The position numbers and the translations under genes were made by a program. 64,000 nt of DNA from Allotamlana fucoidanivorans (lineage in GTDB: Bacteria > Bacteroidota > Bacteroidia > Flavobacteriales > Flavobacteriaceae): the NCBI RefSeq assembly GCF_045788535.1, contig NZ_CP074074.1, forward strand, positions 3,162,001-3,226,000. Direction: 5' to 3'. Below the pieces are notes generated by a model. That model had not been told where the DNA came from. It saw nothing but the letters and a program-made list of their open reading frames with translations, and made no database searches. Positions 8,575 through 16,252 of this stretch are shown in pieces; within the stretch, counting starts at the first letter, position 1, and every line of letters begins with the position of its first letter.

Positions 8575-9078
8575 ATGAAAACCATTGTAAATATTTTTAT
8601 CGGACTCGTAATAAGCAGTAGCTTAAGCGCTCAAACGGTTAATCTTCCCGAAACTTTAATTGACATAAACTATAAATACATAGCATCGCAAAACACGAAT
8701 AATGCACAAAATCACGTGAAACTTCTGGAAGATGAAGTTTTAAATTTTAATCATAAAGAGGAATTGTTTGATCAATATGATGATGCCCATGACGTTTATA
8801 CCGTATCATTTAATATTCCGAAAGGAAAAATCATTGCGGCTTACAACAAAAATGGAAAGATTATAAGAACTATTGAAAAATATAGCGACGTACGATTGCC
8901 TTTAGAGGTTATGCAAGCTATATCAAAACGTTTTCCTAATTGGGGCATTATTGAGGACGCCTACCTTATTAAGTATCATTGTGAGGCCGATTCATTAAAC
9001 CAAGAATACAAAATTAAGATTAAAAATCAGGATCAAATTCTTATTGTAAAAACAGATGAAAAAGGATTATTCATTTAA
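8575..9078 (+). CDS. Secreted PepSY-like protein (paralogue of 12299-12847)
   Basis: A 167-residue protein with a signal peptide (MKTIVNIFIGLVISSSLSAQ). The C-terminal half, 'GKIIAAYNKNGKIIRTIEKYSDVRLPLEV...ISKRFPNW', has the repeated strand-strand-LPxxV-helix pattern of PepSY-like (DUF2874/BLIP-type) periplasmic proteins. It ends with a short 'DEKGLFI' tail that matches the end of the second copy in this window. Function unknown; the fold class is my inference. Its stop codon overlaps by four bases the stop of the convergent methyltransferase gene. Confidence 0.8.
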   Translation: MKTIVNIFIGLVISSSLSAQTVNLPETLIDINYKYIASQNTNNAQNHVKLLEDEVLNFNHKEELFDQYDDAHDVYTVSFNIPKGKIIAAYNKNGKIIRTIEKYSDVRLPLEVMQAISKRFPNWGIIEDAYLIKYHCEADSLNQEYKIKIKNQDQILIVKTDEKGLFI

Positions 9079-10304
9079 TCTATAAATCGATAATAACCAC
9101 ATTTTAAATAAGCCCCTTCTGCAAACCCAACGGGATGATCAAGATCATGGCCTGTTTTAAGTATCGTTTTAAAGGCTCTCTTACTTGAAGCCAAGGCATG
9201 TGTGTTAATCTCAAAAAAGTCTTGCGTTAAAACTCTTGATGAGCAAGACGCCATAACCAAAAGACCTTTTGAAGCAGTTAACCTTTCCCCGAGTTGTGCC
9301 AGTTGTTTATATTTTTTCTTGGCCAAATCTACTTCAGATGCCTGTTTCGCAAAACTTGGCGGGTCAATAACTACAACGTCAAAAGTGATACGTTTTTTTA
9401 TCAGCTTTTCTAGTGCTTCAAAAGCATCTCCAGCTATCGTTCTATGAATACCATTGTACGTGTTTAGTTTCCCATTGGCTATGGCAATATCAAGCGCTTG
9501 TTTACTAATATCTAAACTGGTAACCTCTTTAGCATTATTGGCTAAAGCGTGTACCGAAAAGCCGCCAGCATAAGAAAACACATCTAAAACCGTTTTACCG
9601 CTACTCCACTCACCTACTTGTTTTCGGTTCGCTCTATGGTCTAAAAAATATCCTGTTTTATGTCCCTTAATGACGTTGGCCGAAAAATGAACACCATGTT
9701 CTACAAATTGAACAACCTCATTATTTAAGATACCATATATAACTTCGCCATTTTTTAATTGATGATGTTTTGATTGTTCCAAACTTCGGCTTAATCTTAA
9801 AACAATGGTTTTGGCTTTTGAAGTTGCTTGTAACTTCGGAATAATGACCTCTAAATACGGTAACCAAATTTCTGAATATAATTTAACCACTAAAACTTGC
9901 GCATAAACATCCGCTATTAATCCAGGAAAACCATCATTTTCTCCAAATAATAATCGGTAACTATTGGTATCTGTTTGAAGTAGTTTTTCTCGTTTTGCGA
10001 AAGCTTCATCTATCTTTTTTTGAAAAAACACGTTATTTATATCCACTCTTCTGGTACCAGAATGCAGCATTTTAATTCGAATGGGCGATTCTGCATCAAA
10101 TAACCCCAAACCAATTACTTTATTTTTATTTTTTCCGAAAATTACGGCTAAATCCCCAGATTGAGCATCCTCATTAATTTTTATAATACTATTTGAAAAC
10201 ACCCAAGGATGCCCTTGCAACACAAACTTTTCGCCTTTTGCATTTAGTTTAACCGCTAGGCGTTTTGGTCTGTAATTAGCTTTAATTTTTAAGGAGTATG
10301 ACAT
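9075..10304 (-). CDS. Class I SAM-dependent rRNA methyltransferase, RlmI-like
   Basis: A 409-residue protein of the RlmI/YccW family (23S rRNA cytosine-C5 methyltransferase). The N-terminal PUA-type domain has 'KGEKFVLQGHPWVFSNSI' (about residues 23-40). Then come the EEHEH linker, the SAM-binding 'VLDVFSYAGGFSVHALANNAKEVTSLDIS', motif IV 'VVIDPPSFAKQ' and 'MASCSSRV' with the catalytic-type Cys. Length is usual for the family. The precise modified base in this species is inferred from the family. Confidence 0.92.
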   Translation of the reverse strand: MSYSLKIKANYRPKRLAVKLNAKGEKFVLQGHPWVFSNSIIKINEDAQSGDLAVIFGKNKNKVIGLGLFDAESPIRIKMLHSGTRRVDINNVFFQKKIDEAFAKREKLLQTDTNSYRLLFGENDGFPGLIADVYAQVLVVKLYSEIWLPYLEVIIPKLQATSKAKTIVLRLSRSLEQSKHHQLKNGEVIYGILNNEVVQFVEHGVHFSANVIKGHKTGYFLDHRANRKQVGEWSSGKTVLDVFSYAGGFSVHALANNAKEVTSLDISKQALDIAIANGKLNTYNGIHRTIAGDAFEALEKLIKKRITFDVVVIDPPSFAKQASEVDLAKKKYKQLAQLGERLTASKGLLVMASCSSRVLTQDFFEINTHALASSKRAFKTILKTGHDLDHPVGFAEGAYLKCGYYRFID

Positions 10305-10379
10305 GTAATTTAATTGGAAATGCCAAAAGTATAGTTTTTCTAAACATTAGTCTTAATTAGTTGATATAACAACTACATT

Positions 10380-10895
10380 TTATCGTTTAAAAACGAAAGT
10401 GCCTTTAAAATTGGTAGTAGCTATCACCCCTTCTTCTTCTATGACCTCTGTTTCTGAAAAACTAATAATCAATTTATGATTACTCAATTCTAGTATTTTC
10501 ATAATTGTGGTTTCACCATTATTAGTTACAAAAAGCTGATCTCCTTCAAGACTCCATGTGCCATCTTCTATAAAATTGGTTTCATTGATTTCTTCAGTTG
10601 TAGTAAAGCCATTAATAGTGTAGGTAAGTTTTAATCCATAACTTCCCTTTGAAACTAAGGTGTTAGGATTCTCATTAAAAGTTAATGTGTTATTCATATT
10701 AAACCCCTCTCCTGTGAAATCTGCCTTTATGGTTTGTCCAGATTCAGAGGATTCAACTGTTCCATCATAAGTCATGCCCGTTCCTTGCCAAACCCCAATA
10801 ATACTAGCTGAAATTTTTGAATTCTCACTTTCTGAATCTTTTGAACAAGAAAATGTAACAAAAAGAATAAGACTTAATATGATTAATTTTTTCAT
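10380..10895 (-). CDS. Lipocalin-like lipoprotein
   Basis: A 171-residue lipoprotein: MKKLIILSLILFVTFSCSKD places the acylated Cys at about residue 17. The mature protein starts with a Ser-rich linker, then 'IIGVWQGTGMTYDG' and a run of antiparallel-strand patterns ('GTWSLEGDQLFVTNNGETTIMKILELSNHKLIISF'), typical of lipocalin-like small lipoproteins of Bacteroidota. The ATG at 10895 is preferred over the upstream in-frame ATG at 10940 because it gives a normal signal peptide. Function unknown. Confidence 0.85.
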   Translation of the reverse strand: MKKLIILSLILFVTFSCSKDSESENSKISASIIGVWQGTGMTYDGTVESSESGQTIKADFTGEGFNMNNTLTFNENPNTLVSKGSYGLKLTYTINGFTTTEEINETNFIEDGTWSLEGDQLFVTNNGETTIMKILELSNHKLIISFSETEVIEEEGVIATTNFKGTFVFKR

Positions 10896-10943
10896 AATTT
10901 TGATTTTCTTACAATTTACAAGAAATATAAAAACGAACAAATA

Positions 10944-11282
10944 ATGAATTATAATTTGCGCATAATCACACTTATTATCATTACAATAGTCTACTCCTGT
11001 GATGGTAATTCTGAATTCATTGAAAATTTGTGGGTAAATTCAAAACGGGTAGATTGTGTTGGTGTTGTACTTCAAAAATGTTATCAGATTCAAGCGAATG
11101 AGAAGATTAATGATGAAGATTGGCGTTTCTTTTATGGAGAAATTGAAGGCTTTGACGATTTATAGGAGGAAGGTTATATTTACAATATTTCGGTTAGTAT
11201 AAAAACTATAGCCAACCCACCCGCAGACGGAAGTTCCATAAGATATAAACTTTCTAAAGTGAACAGCAAAACTTCTAAATAG
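10944..11282 (+). pseudogene. DUF4377-type lipoprotein interrupted by an amber codon
   Basis: Translation from the ATG at 10944 gives a lipoprotein signal (lipobox 'VYSC') followed by 'LWVNSKRVDCVGVVLQKCYQIQ' and 'WRFFYGEIEGFDDL', the pattern I know from DUF4377 proteins. A TAG at 11163-11165 stops the frame, but the same frame continues with 'EEGYIYNISVSI' and 'NPPADGSSIRYKLSKV', the remainder of the same domain, and ends at a TAG at 11280-11282. The gene is thus one domain split by a single nonsense codon. The alternatives are a sequencing error, or suppressor or readthrough expression. The stop is followed by a GGAGGAAGG stretch. Confidence 0.8.
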
Positions 11283-11363
11283 CAAAGAAGAATTGACGCT
11301 TTAAACGTTAATATAGTAGATTGTATTTTTGGTTAAATGACTCAAATGCTGTTTTTTAGCTAG

Positions 11364-11391
11364 GTTTATAAAAAGATAAACAGTATTTTTG
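11364..11391 (+). promoter_or_regulatory. Likely promoter of the Crp/Fnr-family gene
   Basis: A perfect -7 box TATTTTTG (11384-11391) lies 100 bases before the ATG. Just upstream an inverted repeat GTTTAT-N6-ATAAAC (11364-11381) covers the -33 area, where no clear TTG is seen; this is a possible activator or autoregulatory site. Confidence 0.45.
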
Positions 11392-11490
11392 TAAATACAC
11401 TAATTACCAGCAAAGTAATTGCGTTTAAACTTTTTTCGTTTTCCCTAGAGCTAGTTATAGTTTTTAACCAACTATAAACACTAGAAAATA

Positions 11491-12165
11491 ATGGTCTTTT
11501 CTAAGGAAAACAGCTTGTTTTTATTACAAAAAAATGCTCTCTTTAGAGAAGCTTCTGGTGATCAGATAACCCTGTTATTAAGAGATTCTGAATTTAAAAT
11601 ATTTAAAAAGCGTACATGCTTTGTAAACTCTAAACTCATAACAAATTTCTTTTATGTCATTTTTGATGGTCGTATAAAAGTGTATTTCTATGATGAATCT
11701 AAAGACCGTAAAATCACCCTTTTTATATTAACCAGACACGACGTATTTAACGTTTACAGACTTTTGGATTATAAATCTTTTAACATTTTTTACGAGACCC
11801 TTGATGATTTAAGTGTTATGCAAACACCTATTTCTGTTTTTAAAACATGGGTATCAAAAAACCCTAAATTTAATGCCGCTATCCTTCACTATCTAATATT
11901 GAAAATGAGCACCTTAGAAAAATATGTTACAGCCTCATGTTTAGATAGTACGACTACAAAGCTTGCCAGAGTTCTATTAAATAATGCTTCTTCAAACAAA
12001 AGCTTAATTGACGGTTTACCGCATAAAGAAATAGCGCAATATATAGGTACAACAAGAGCTGTTTTAAACAGACATCTTCAAAAATTTAAGGATGACGGTA
12101 TCATTGAAATTCAAAATAAGACAATAACAATTAGAAATTTAGAGTTGCTAAAGAAACATCTATAA
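11491..12165 (+). CDS. Crp/Fnr family transcriptional regulator
   Basis: A 224-residue two-domain regulator. Residues about 20-120 form the cyclic-nucleotide-binding-type beta barrel ('FYVIFDGRIKVYFYDESKDRKITLFILTRHDVF'), followed by the long dimer helix. A C-terminal winged helix-turn-helix follows, with 'HKEIAQYIGTTRAVLNRHLQKFKDDGIIEIQNKTITI' (about 178-215). No Cys cluster for an Fe-S centre like that of FNR is seen, so the effector is unknown. The genes it controls are unknown; neighbours are secreted proteins. Confidence 0.92.
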   Translation: MVFSKENSLFLLQKNALFREASGDQITLLLRDSEFKIFKKRTCFVNSKLITNFFYVIFDGRIKVYFYDESKDRKITLFILTRHDVFNVYRLLDYKSFNIFYETLDDLSVMQTPISVFKTWVSKNPKFNAAILHYLILKMSTLEKYVTASCLDSTTTKLARVLLNNASSNKSLIDGLPHKEIAQYIGTTRAVLNRHLQKFKDDGIIEIQNKTITIRNLELLKKHL

Positions 12166-12250
12166 TATCTGAGCAAAGTGCTACTCAAGTAGCATTTATT
12201 TAGCTTTTATATAGGTATATTTATGCATCATAAATTCTTGCTCTCTCAAT

Positions 12251-12258
12251 TATCTTTG
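12251..12258 (+). promoter_or_regulatory. -7 box upstream of the second PepSY-like gene
   Basis: TATCTTTG matches TAnnTTTG exactly and lies 41 bases before the ATG at 12299. No clear -33 element is seen at the right distance. Confidence 0.4.
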
Positions 12259-12298
12259 ATTAATAGCTTATTATTTGTTTAATTTAATTCCTATTATC

Positions 12299-12847
12299 AT
12301 GAAAAAGCTTTTAATCATTCTATTCCTTTTTGGGTTTACAGGTTTTGTATACTCACAAATCGCATTTAATCACAAACCCACAAAATTAGATACACGGGAA
12401 ACATTTAGAACCAAACCTATGGCCAAGTCTAATGTTGTGAATACTAATTATCACAATGCCATTATTCTAACAACGCAATCAGACCGCGTAAAATCACTTG
12501 AGCAAAGAGTAGCCAACTACAATATTACCAAGCAGGACATATTTAAAGAAAAACGAAATACCTACGCTATTAATTTTAAAGACCCTAACTATAATGGAAG
12601 AATTAATGCTTACTTTAATAAAGAAGGGCAACTTATAAAATCTTATGAATTATTTAAAAATGTAAAACTTCCGCATGCTATATGGAACAAAATTTATAAT
12701 GAATATCCAGAGTCAGTTATTCAAAAAACAGTTTATCGAGTACACTATTCTATAGTAAATGGAACTAGTAAACAGTATAAAGTTACTATCATTCAAAACA
12801 ATGAAAAAAAGCAAGTGAAATTAGATGGTAATGGTAATTTTATATAA
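12299..12847 (+). CDS. Secreted PepSY-like protein (paralogue of 8575-9078)
   Basis: A 182-residue secreted protein starting MKKLLIILFLFGFTGFVYSQ; the ATG at 12299 is chosen over an upstream in-frame start because the signal peptide then begins normally. 'YNGRINAYFNKEGQLIKSYELFKNVKLPHAIWNKIYNEYP' aligns with 'KGKIIAAYNKNGKIIRTIEKYSDVRLPLEVMQAISKRFP' of the gene at 8575, and both end 'D(G/E)xGxFI'. This suggests an ancient duplication. Both have the PepSY-like strand and LPxxx-helix pattern. It follows the Crp/Fnr gene and ends at a strong terminator. Function unknown. Confidence 0.82.
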   Translation: MKKLLIILFLFGFTGFVYSQIAFNHKPTKLDTRETFRTKPMAKSNVVNTNYHNAIILTTQSDRVKSLEQRVANYNITKQDIFKEKRNTYAINFKDPNYNGRINAYFNKEGQLIKSYELFKNVKLPHAIWNKIYNEYPESVIQKTVYRVHYSIVNGTSKQYKVTIIQNNEKKQVKLDGNGNFI

Positions 12848-12869
12848 ATAAGTATGTGGTATTTAAAAT

Positions 12870-12898
12870 AAAAACGCAACCTATTTGGTTGCGTTTTT
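12870..12898. terminator. Bidirectional Rho-independent terminator
   Basis: A-run, then CGCAACC (12875-12881), a 5-nt loop, GGTTGCG (12887-12893), then a T-run: a perfect stem with T-tracts in both directions. It separates the rightward PepSY-like gene from the convergent dnaK gene. Confidence 0.92.
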
Positions 12899-12924
12899 AC
12901 TTATTATGCTATGTTTTAACAGAC

Positions 12925-14841
12925 TTATTTTACTTCTTCAAAGTCTACATCCTCAACATCACTGCCTTCAGATGCGCCTTGATCTCCCGCTGCTCCTGCA
13001 TCAGGACCTGGCTGAGCTCCACCTGCTTGCTGTGCTTCGGCTTGTGCTTTGTACATTTCTTCTGAAGCTACCTTCCATGCTTCATTAATCTTATCTAAAG
13101 CTGGAGTAATTAAAGCTAAGTCTTTAGATTCGTATGCTTTTTTCAACTCCTCTAAAGCTTCCTCAATAGGCTTCTTTTTATCATCTGATAATTTATCACC
13201 AAACTCTTCTAATTGTTTTTCCGTTTGGAAAATCATAGAATCAGCTTCATTTAATTTTTGAGCCTGTTCTGCAGCAGCTTTATCTGCTTCAGCATTAGCC
13301 TCGGCGTCTGCTTTCATTTTTTGAATTTCTTCTTCAGTTAAACCAGAAGACGCTTCAATTCTAATGTCTTGTTTCTTACCAGTTGCTTTATCTTCGGCAG
13401 ATACTTTTATGATACCGTTGGCATCAATATCAAATGTCACTTCAATTTGCGGTGTACCACGACGTGCTGGTGGAATACCATCTAAGTGGAAACGTCCAAT
13501 CGTTTTATTATCTGCTGCCATAGCGCGTTCACCCTGTAATACGTGAATTTCTACTGATGGCTGATTATCAGCGGCTGTTGAGAATACCTGAGATTTCTTT
13601 GTTGGAATAGTGGTGTTTGCTTCAATTAGCTTAGTAAACACATTACCCATAGTTTCTATACCAAGAGATAATGGTGTTACGTCTAATAACAGTACATCTT
13701 TTACATCTCCAGTTAATACACCTCCTTGAATTCCAGCTCCTAATGATACTACTTCATCCGGGTTAACTCCTTTACTTGGTGCTTTTCCAAAGAATTTCTC
13801 TACAGCTGTTTGTACTGCAGGTATACGTGTAGAACCACCAACTAAGATCACCTCATCGATATCACTTTTACTTAATCCAGCAGCTTTAAGTGCAGATTCA
13901 CATGGTGCAATTGTACGTTTTACTAAATCATCAATTAATTGCTCAAATTTTGAACGCGTTAAGGTACGTACCAAGTGTTTTGGTCCACTTGCAGTCGCTG
14001 TGATATAAGGTAAGTTGATTTCTGTTTGAGACGATGATGACAGCTCAATTTTAGCTTTTTCAGCAGCTTCTTTTAAACGTTGAAGTGACATTGGATCTTG
14101 TCTTAAATCCATTCCCTCTTCAGCTTTAAACTCATCAGCTAACCAGTTGATGATTTTTTCGTCAACATCATCACCTCCTAAGTGGGTGTCACCATCGGTT
14201 GATAATACTTCAAACACACCATCTCCTAATTCTAAAATAGATACGTCATGTGTACCACCACCAAAATCGAATACCACAATTTTTTGATCTGTTCCTTTTT
14301 TATCCAAACCATATGCTAAAGCTGCTGCAGTAGGCTCATTAATAATACGCTCTACTTTTAAACCAGCTATTTCACCAGCCTCTTTTGTAGCTTGACGTTG
14401 ACTATCGTTAAAGTATGCAGGCACTGTGATTACCGCTCTAGACACATCTTGCCCTAAATAGTCTTCAGCTGTTTTCTTCATTTTTTGAAGAATCATGGCT
14501 GATAATTCTTGTGGTGTATATAATCTTCCGTCGATATCAACTCTAGGGGTATCGTTATCGCCTTTTACAACTTTATAAGGTACACGTTCTGCTTCTTTTT
14601 GAGATTCAGAATATTTATTACCCATAAAACGTTTAATAGAATAAACTGTTTTAGTAGGATTTGTTACTGCTTGTCTTTTTGCAGGATCTCCAACTTTAAT
14701 TTCTCCTCCTTCTACAAAAGCAATTACAGATGGTGTAGTGCGTTTACCTTCTGCATTTGGGATTACAACAGGATCGTTACCCTCCATCACAGAAACGCAA
14801 GAGTTGGTTGTTCCTAAATCAATTCCTATAATTTTACTCAT
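12925..14841 (-). CDS. dnaK: Molecular chaperone DnaK (Hsp70)
   Basis: A complete 638-residue Hsp70. The ATPase domain starts 'KIIGIDLGTTNSCVSVMEG' and contains 'NEPTAAALAYGLDKK' and 'VVFDFGGGTHDVSILELGDG'; the linker 'DVLLLDVTPLSLGIETMG' leads to the substrate-binding domain. The tail ends 'DVEDVDFEEVK', the usual acidic C-terminus. Cytoplasmic protein folding and heat-shock response. dnaJ and grpE are not adjacent, as is common in Bacteroidota. A TGACA-N3-TGTCA inverted repeat lies in the promoter region. Long open frames on the opposite strand are by-products of its codon use. Confidence 0.99.
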   Translation of the reverse strand: MSKIIGIDLGTTNSCVSVMEGNDPVVIPNAEGKRTTPSVIAFVEGGEIKVGDPAKRQAVTNPTKTVYSIKRFMGNKYSESQKEAERVPYKVVKGDNDTPRVDIDGRLYTPQELSAMILQKMKKTAEDYLGQDVSRAVITVPAYFNDSQRQATKEAGEIAGLKVERIINEPTAAALAYGLDKKGTDQKIVVFDFGGGTHDVSILELGDGVFEVLSTDGDTHLGGDDVDEKIINWLADEFKAEEGMDLRQDPMSLQRLKEAAEKAKIELSSSSQTEINLPYITATASGPKHLVRTLTRSKFEQLIDDLVKRTIAPCESALKAAGLSKSDIDEVILVGGSTRIPAVQTAVEKFFGKAPSKGVNPDEVVSLGAGIQGGVLTGDVKDVLLLDVTPLSLGIETMGNVFTKLIEANTTIPTKKSQVFSTAADNQPSVEIHVLQGERAMAADNKTIGRFHLDGIPPARRGTPQIEVTFDIDANGIIKVSAEDKATGKKQDIRIEASSGLTEEEIQKMKADAEANAEADKAAAEQAQKLNEADSMIFQTEKQLEEFGDKLSDDKKKPIEEALEELKKAYESKDLALITPALDKINEAWKVASEEMYKAQAEAQQAGGAQPGPDAGAAGDQGASEGSDVEDVDFEEVK

Positions 14842-14911
14842 AATTCTTTATTTATATTTTTGAATGTTCATTTTTAATTTCGGAAACAATAAGTCAATCA
14901 TTATGCCATTT

Positions 14912-14933
14912 AAAAATTACTGACATGCTGTCA
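14912..14933 (-). promoter_or_regulatory. dnaK promoter region with TGACA-N3-TGTCA inverted repeat
   Basis: The palindrome TGACATGCTGTCA (14921-14933) directly precedes, on the minus strand, TAATTTTT (14919-14912), a 7-of-8 match to TAnnTTTG. It lies about 80 bases before the dnaK ATG. It is not CIRCE (TTAGCACTC-N9-GAGTGCTAA). Confidence 0.5.
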
Positions 14934-15046
14934 TGAAATAAATATCCCCATTAATTATATTAAATATTTTCAGTAGATTACTTTATTATTTAAATACTTC
15001 ATTAGTACATTTAATTAGAGTAATTTGCATACTCAATTTTTTTAGC

Positions 15047-16126
15047 ATGAAAAAAGTAACAACTCTCATTTTTGTATTAATTATCAGTACTTTATCATTG
15101 ACTGGCCAACAGATAACACATGATAGCATACAGAGCAACAAATCTACTAAAGATAAAAAGGCAGACTTTACAGTTATGCCTTATTTAAGTTATAACAGAA
15201 ATTTAAAGTTCATGTTTGGTGCTATTCCGATGGTGATGTATAAGTTGGATAAAAATGACAGTATTTCTGCCAAATCTATTTCTGGTTTGTCTGTGGTTTA
15301 TACCACTAATAAATCTCATATCATTGCTTTTTTTAATAAATGGTATTTTAAAGAAGATAATTGGAGAGGTACTTTCTTTGCGGTTACAGGTAGCTTTAAT
15401 TCACAATTCTTTGTTAATGGTTTTCAAATAAGTGACTTTTATGACTTTGCTACAGATGCCACCATTGTTAGCGCTGGTATTCAACGAAAAATAATAAAAA
15501 AGTTGTATGGTGGATTAACCTATACGTACGCCAATTATAAAACCAATTTTGAAGATAATATTCAACCATCAACAAATACTATAACCAATGGTATTGAATT
15601 GAATTTATTATTAGATACAAGAAACGCCGTTTATTATCCTACGTCAGGAGCTTATACCCAACTTAAGTTTATTTCATATCCCGAATGGTTTGGCAATGAT
15701 GTAAAAGCTAATAAGATTTCAGCGGAATATAACACTTATTTCTCCTCAAGAAATAATACCGATGTTATAGCTGCTCGGTTTTCTAGTAAAATTGGTTTAG
15801 GAAACATTGCTTTTGAACAACAAGAAGTCATTGGCGGAAAAGATATAAGAGGGTATTCTGAAGGCAAATTTAGAGGTGATGGTATTATAGCCCTACAGGG
15901 AGAATACCGTTATAATTTTGATAATAAAATGGGGCTTGTTGCCTTTGCTGGTTTAGCAACCATTTATGGTGCTGATAATGCCGATTTTGATTGGAAAGCG
16001 TATCCTGGAGGTGGTGTTGGCTACCGCTATGCTGCCTTTAAAAAAGTAAAATTTAATATTGGGTTAGATGCCGCTTTAGGAAAAGAAGACTGGGGCATCT
16101 ATTTTAGAATTGGTGAAGCATTTTAA
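15047..16126 (+). CDS. Outer-membrane beta-barrel protein of the Omp85/BamA-TamA superfamily
   Basis: A 359-residue protein with signal peptide (MKKVTTLIFVLIISTLSLTGQ). No POTRA domain is present; the mature part is a barrel of alternating strands. 'IGGKDIRGYSEGKFRGDGIIALQGEYRYNF' (about residues 270-300) is the conserved RGY-type surface-antigen signature of the Omp85 fold, and the protein ends in an aromatic residue (Phe) as outer-membrane barrels do. Short barrel-only members are common in Bacteroidota, often predicted to be lipases' partners or of unknown function. No partner gene is adjacent. Confidence 0.85.
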   Translation: MKKVTTLIFVLIISTLSLTGQQITHDSIQSNKSTKDKKADFTVMPYLSYNRNLKFMFGAIPMVMYKLDKNDSISAKSISGLSVVYTTNKSHIIAFFNKWYFKEDNWRGTFFAVTGSFNSQFFVNGFQISDFYDFATDATIVSAGIQRKIIKKLYGGLTYTYANYKTNFEDNIQPSTNTITNGIELNLLLDTRNAVYYPTSGAYTQLKFISYPEWFGNDVKANKISAEYNTYFSSRNNTDVIAARFSSKIGLGNIAFEQQEVIGGKDIRGYSEGKFRGDGIIALQGEYRYNFDNKMGLVAFAGLATIYGADNADFDWKAYPGGGVGYRYAAFKKVKFNIGLDAALGKEDWGIYFRIGEAF

Positions 16127-16147
16127 CGCATCTATCTTGATTACAGT

Positions 16148-16170
16148 ATGTTAAAAAAAGCACTTAACAT
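16148..16170 (+). terminator. Possible terminator-like inverted repeat
   Basis: ATGTTAA (16148-16154) and TTAACAT (16164-16170) form a 7-bp AT-rich stem after the barrel gene. There is no good T-run, so termination is uncertain. Confidence 0.35.
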
Positions 16171-16219
16171 GCCTCTTTGTTATTTTAAAAACAGGTAGAT
16201 ATTCCGTAAAAAGTTCTTG

Positions 16220-16227
16220 TATATTTG
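16220..16227 (+). promoter_or_regulatory. -7 box of sdaA
   Basis: TATATTTG, a perfect TAnnTTTG match, lies 25 bases before the sdaA ATG. No -33 TTG is seen at 17-23 bases. Confidence 0.5.
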
Positions 16228-16252
16228 CTCAACTATAACGTTTGCGTAAATT

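Noticed and set aside
12856..14817. Several open frames of 60-73 residues on the strand opposite dnaK
   Set aside because: They lie entirely within dnaK or its terminator in other frames, have no signal, domain or start context, and follow from its codon use.
14912..14940. CIRCE/HrcA site at dnaK
   Set aside because: The sequence does not match TTAGCACTC-N9-GAGTGCTAA; only a shorter TGACA/TGTCA repeat is present.
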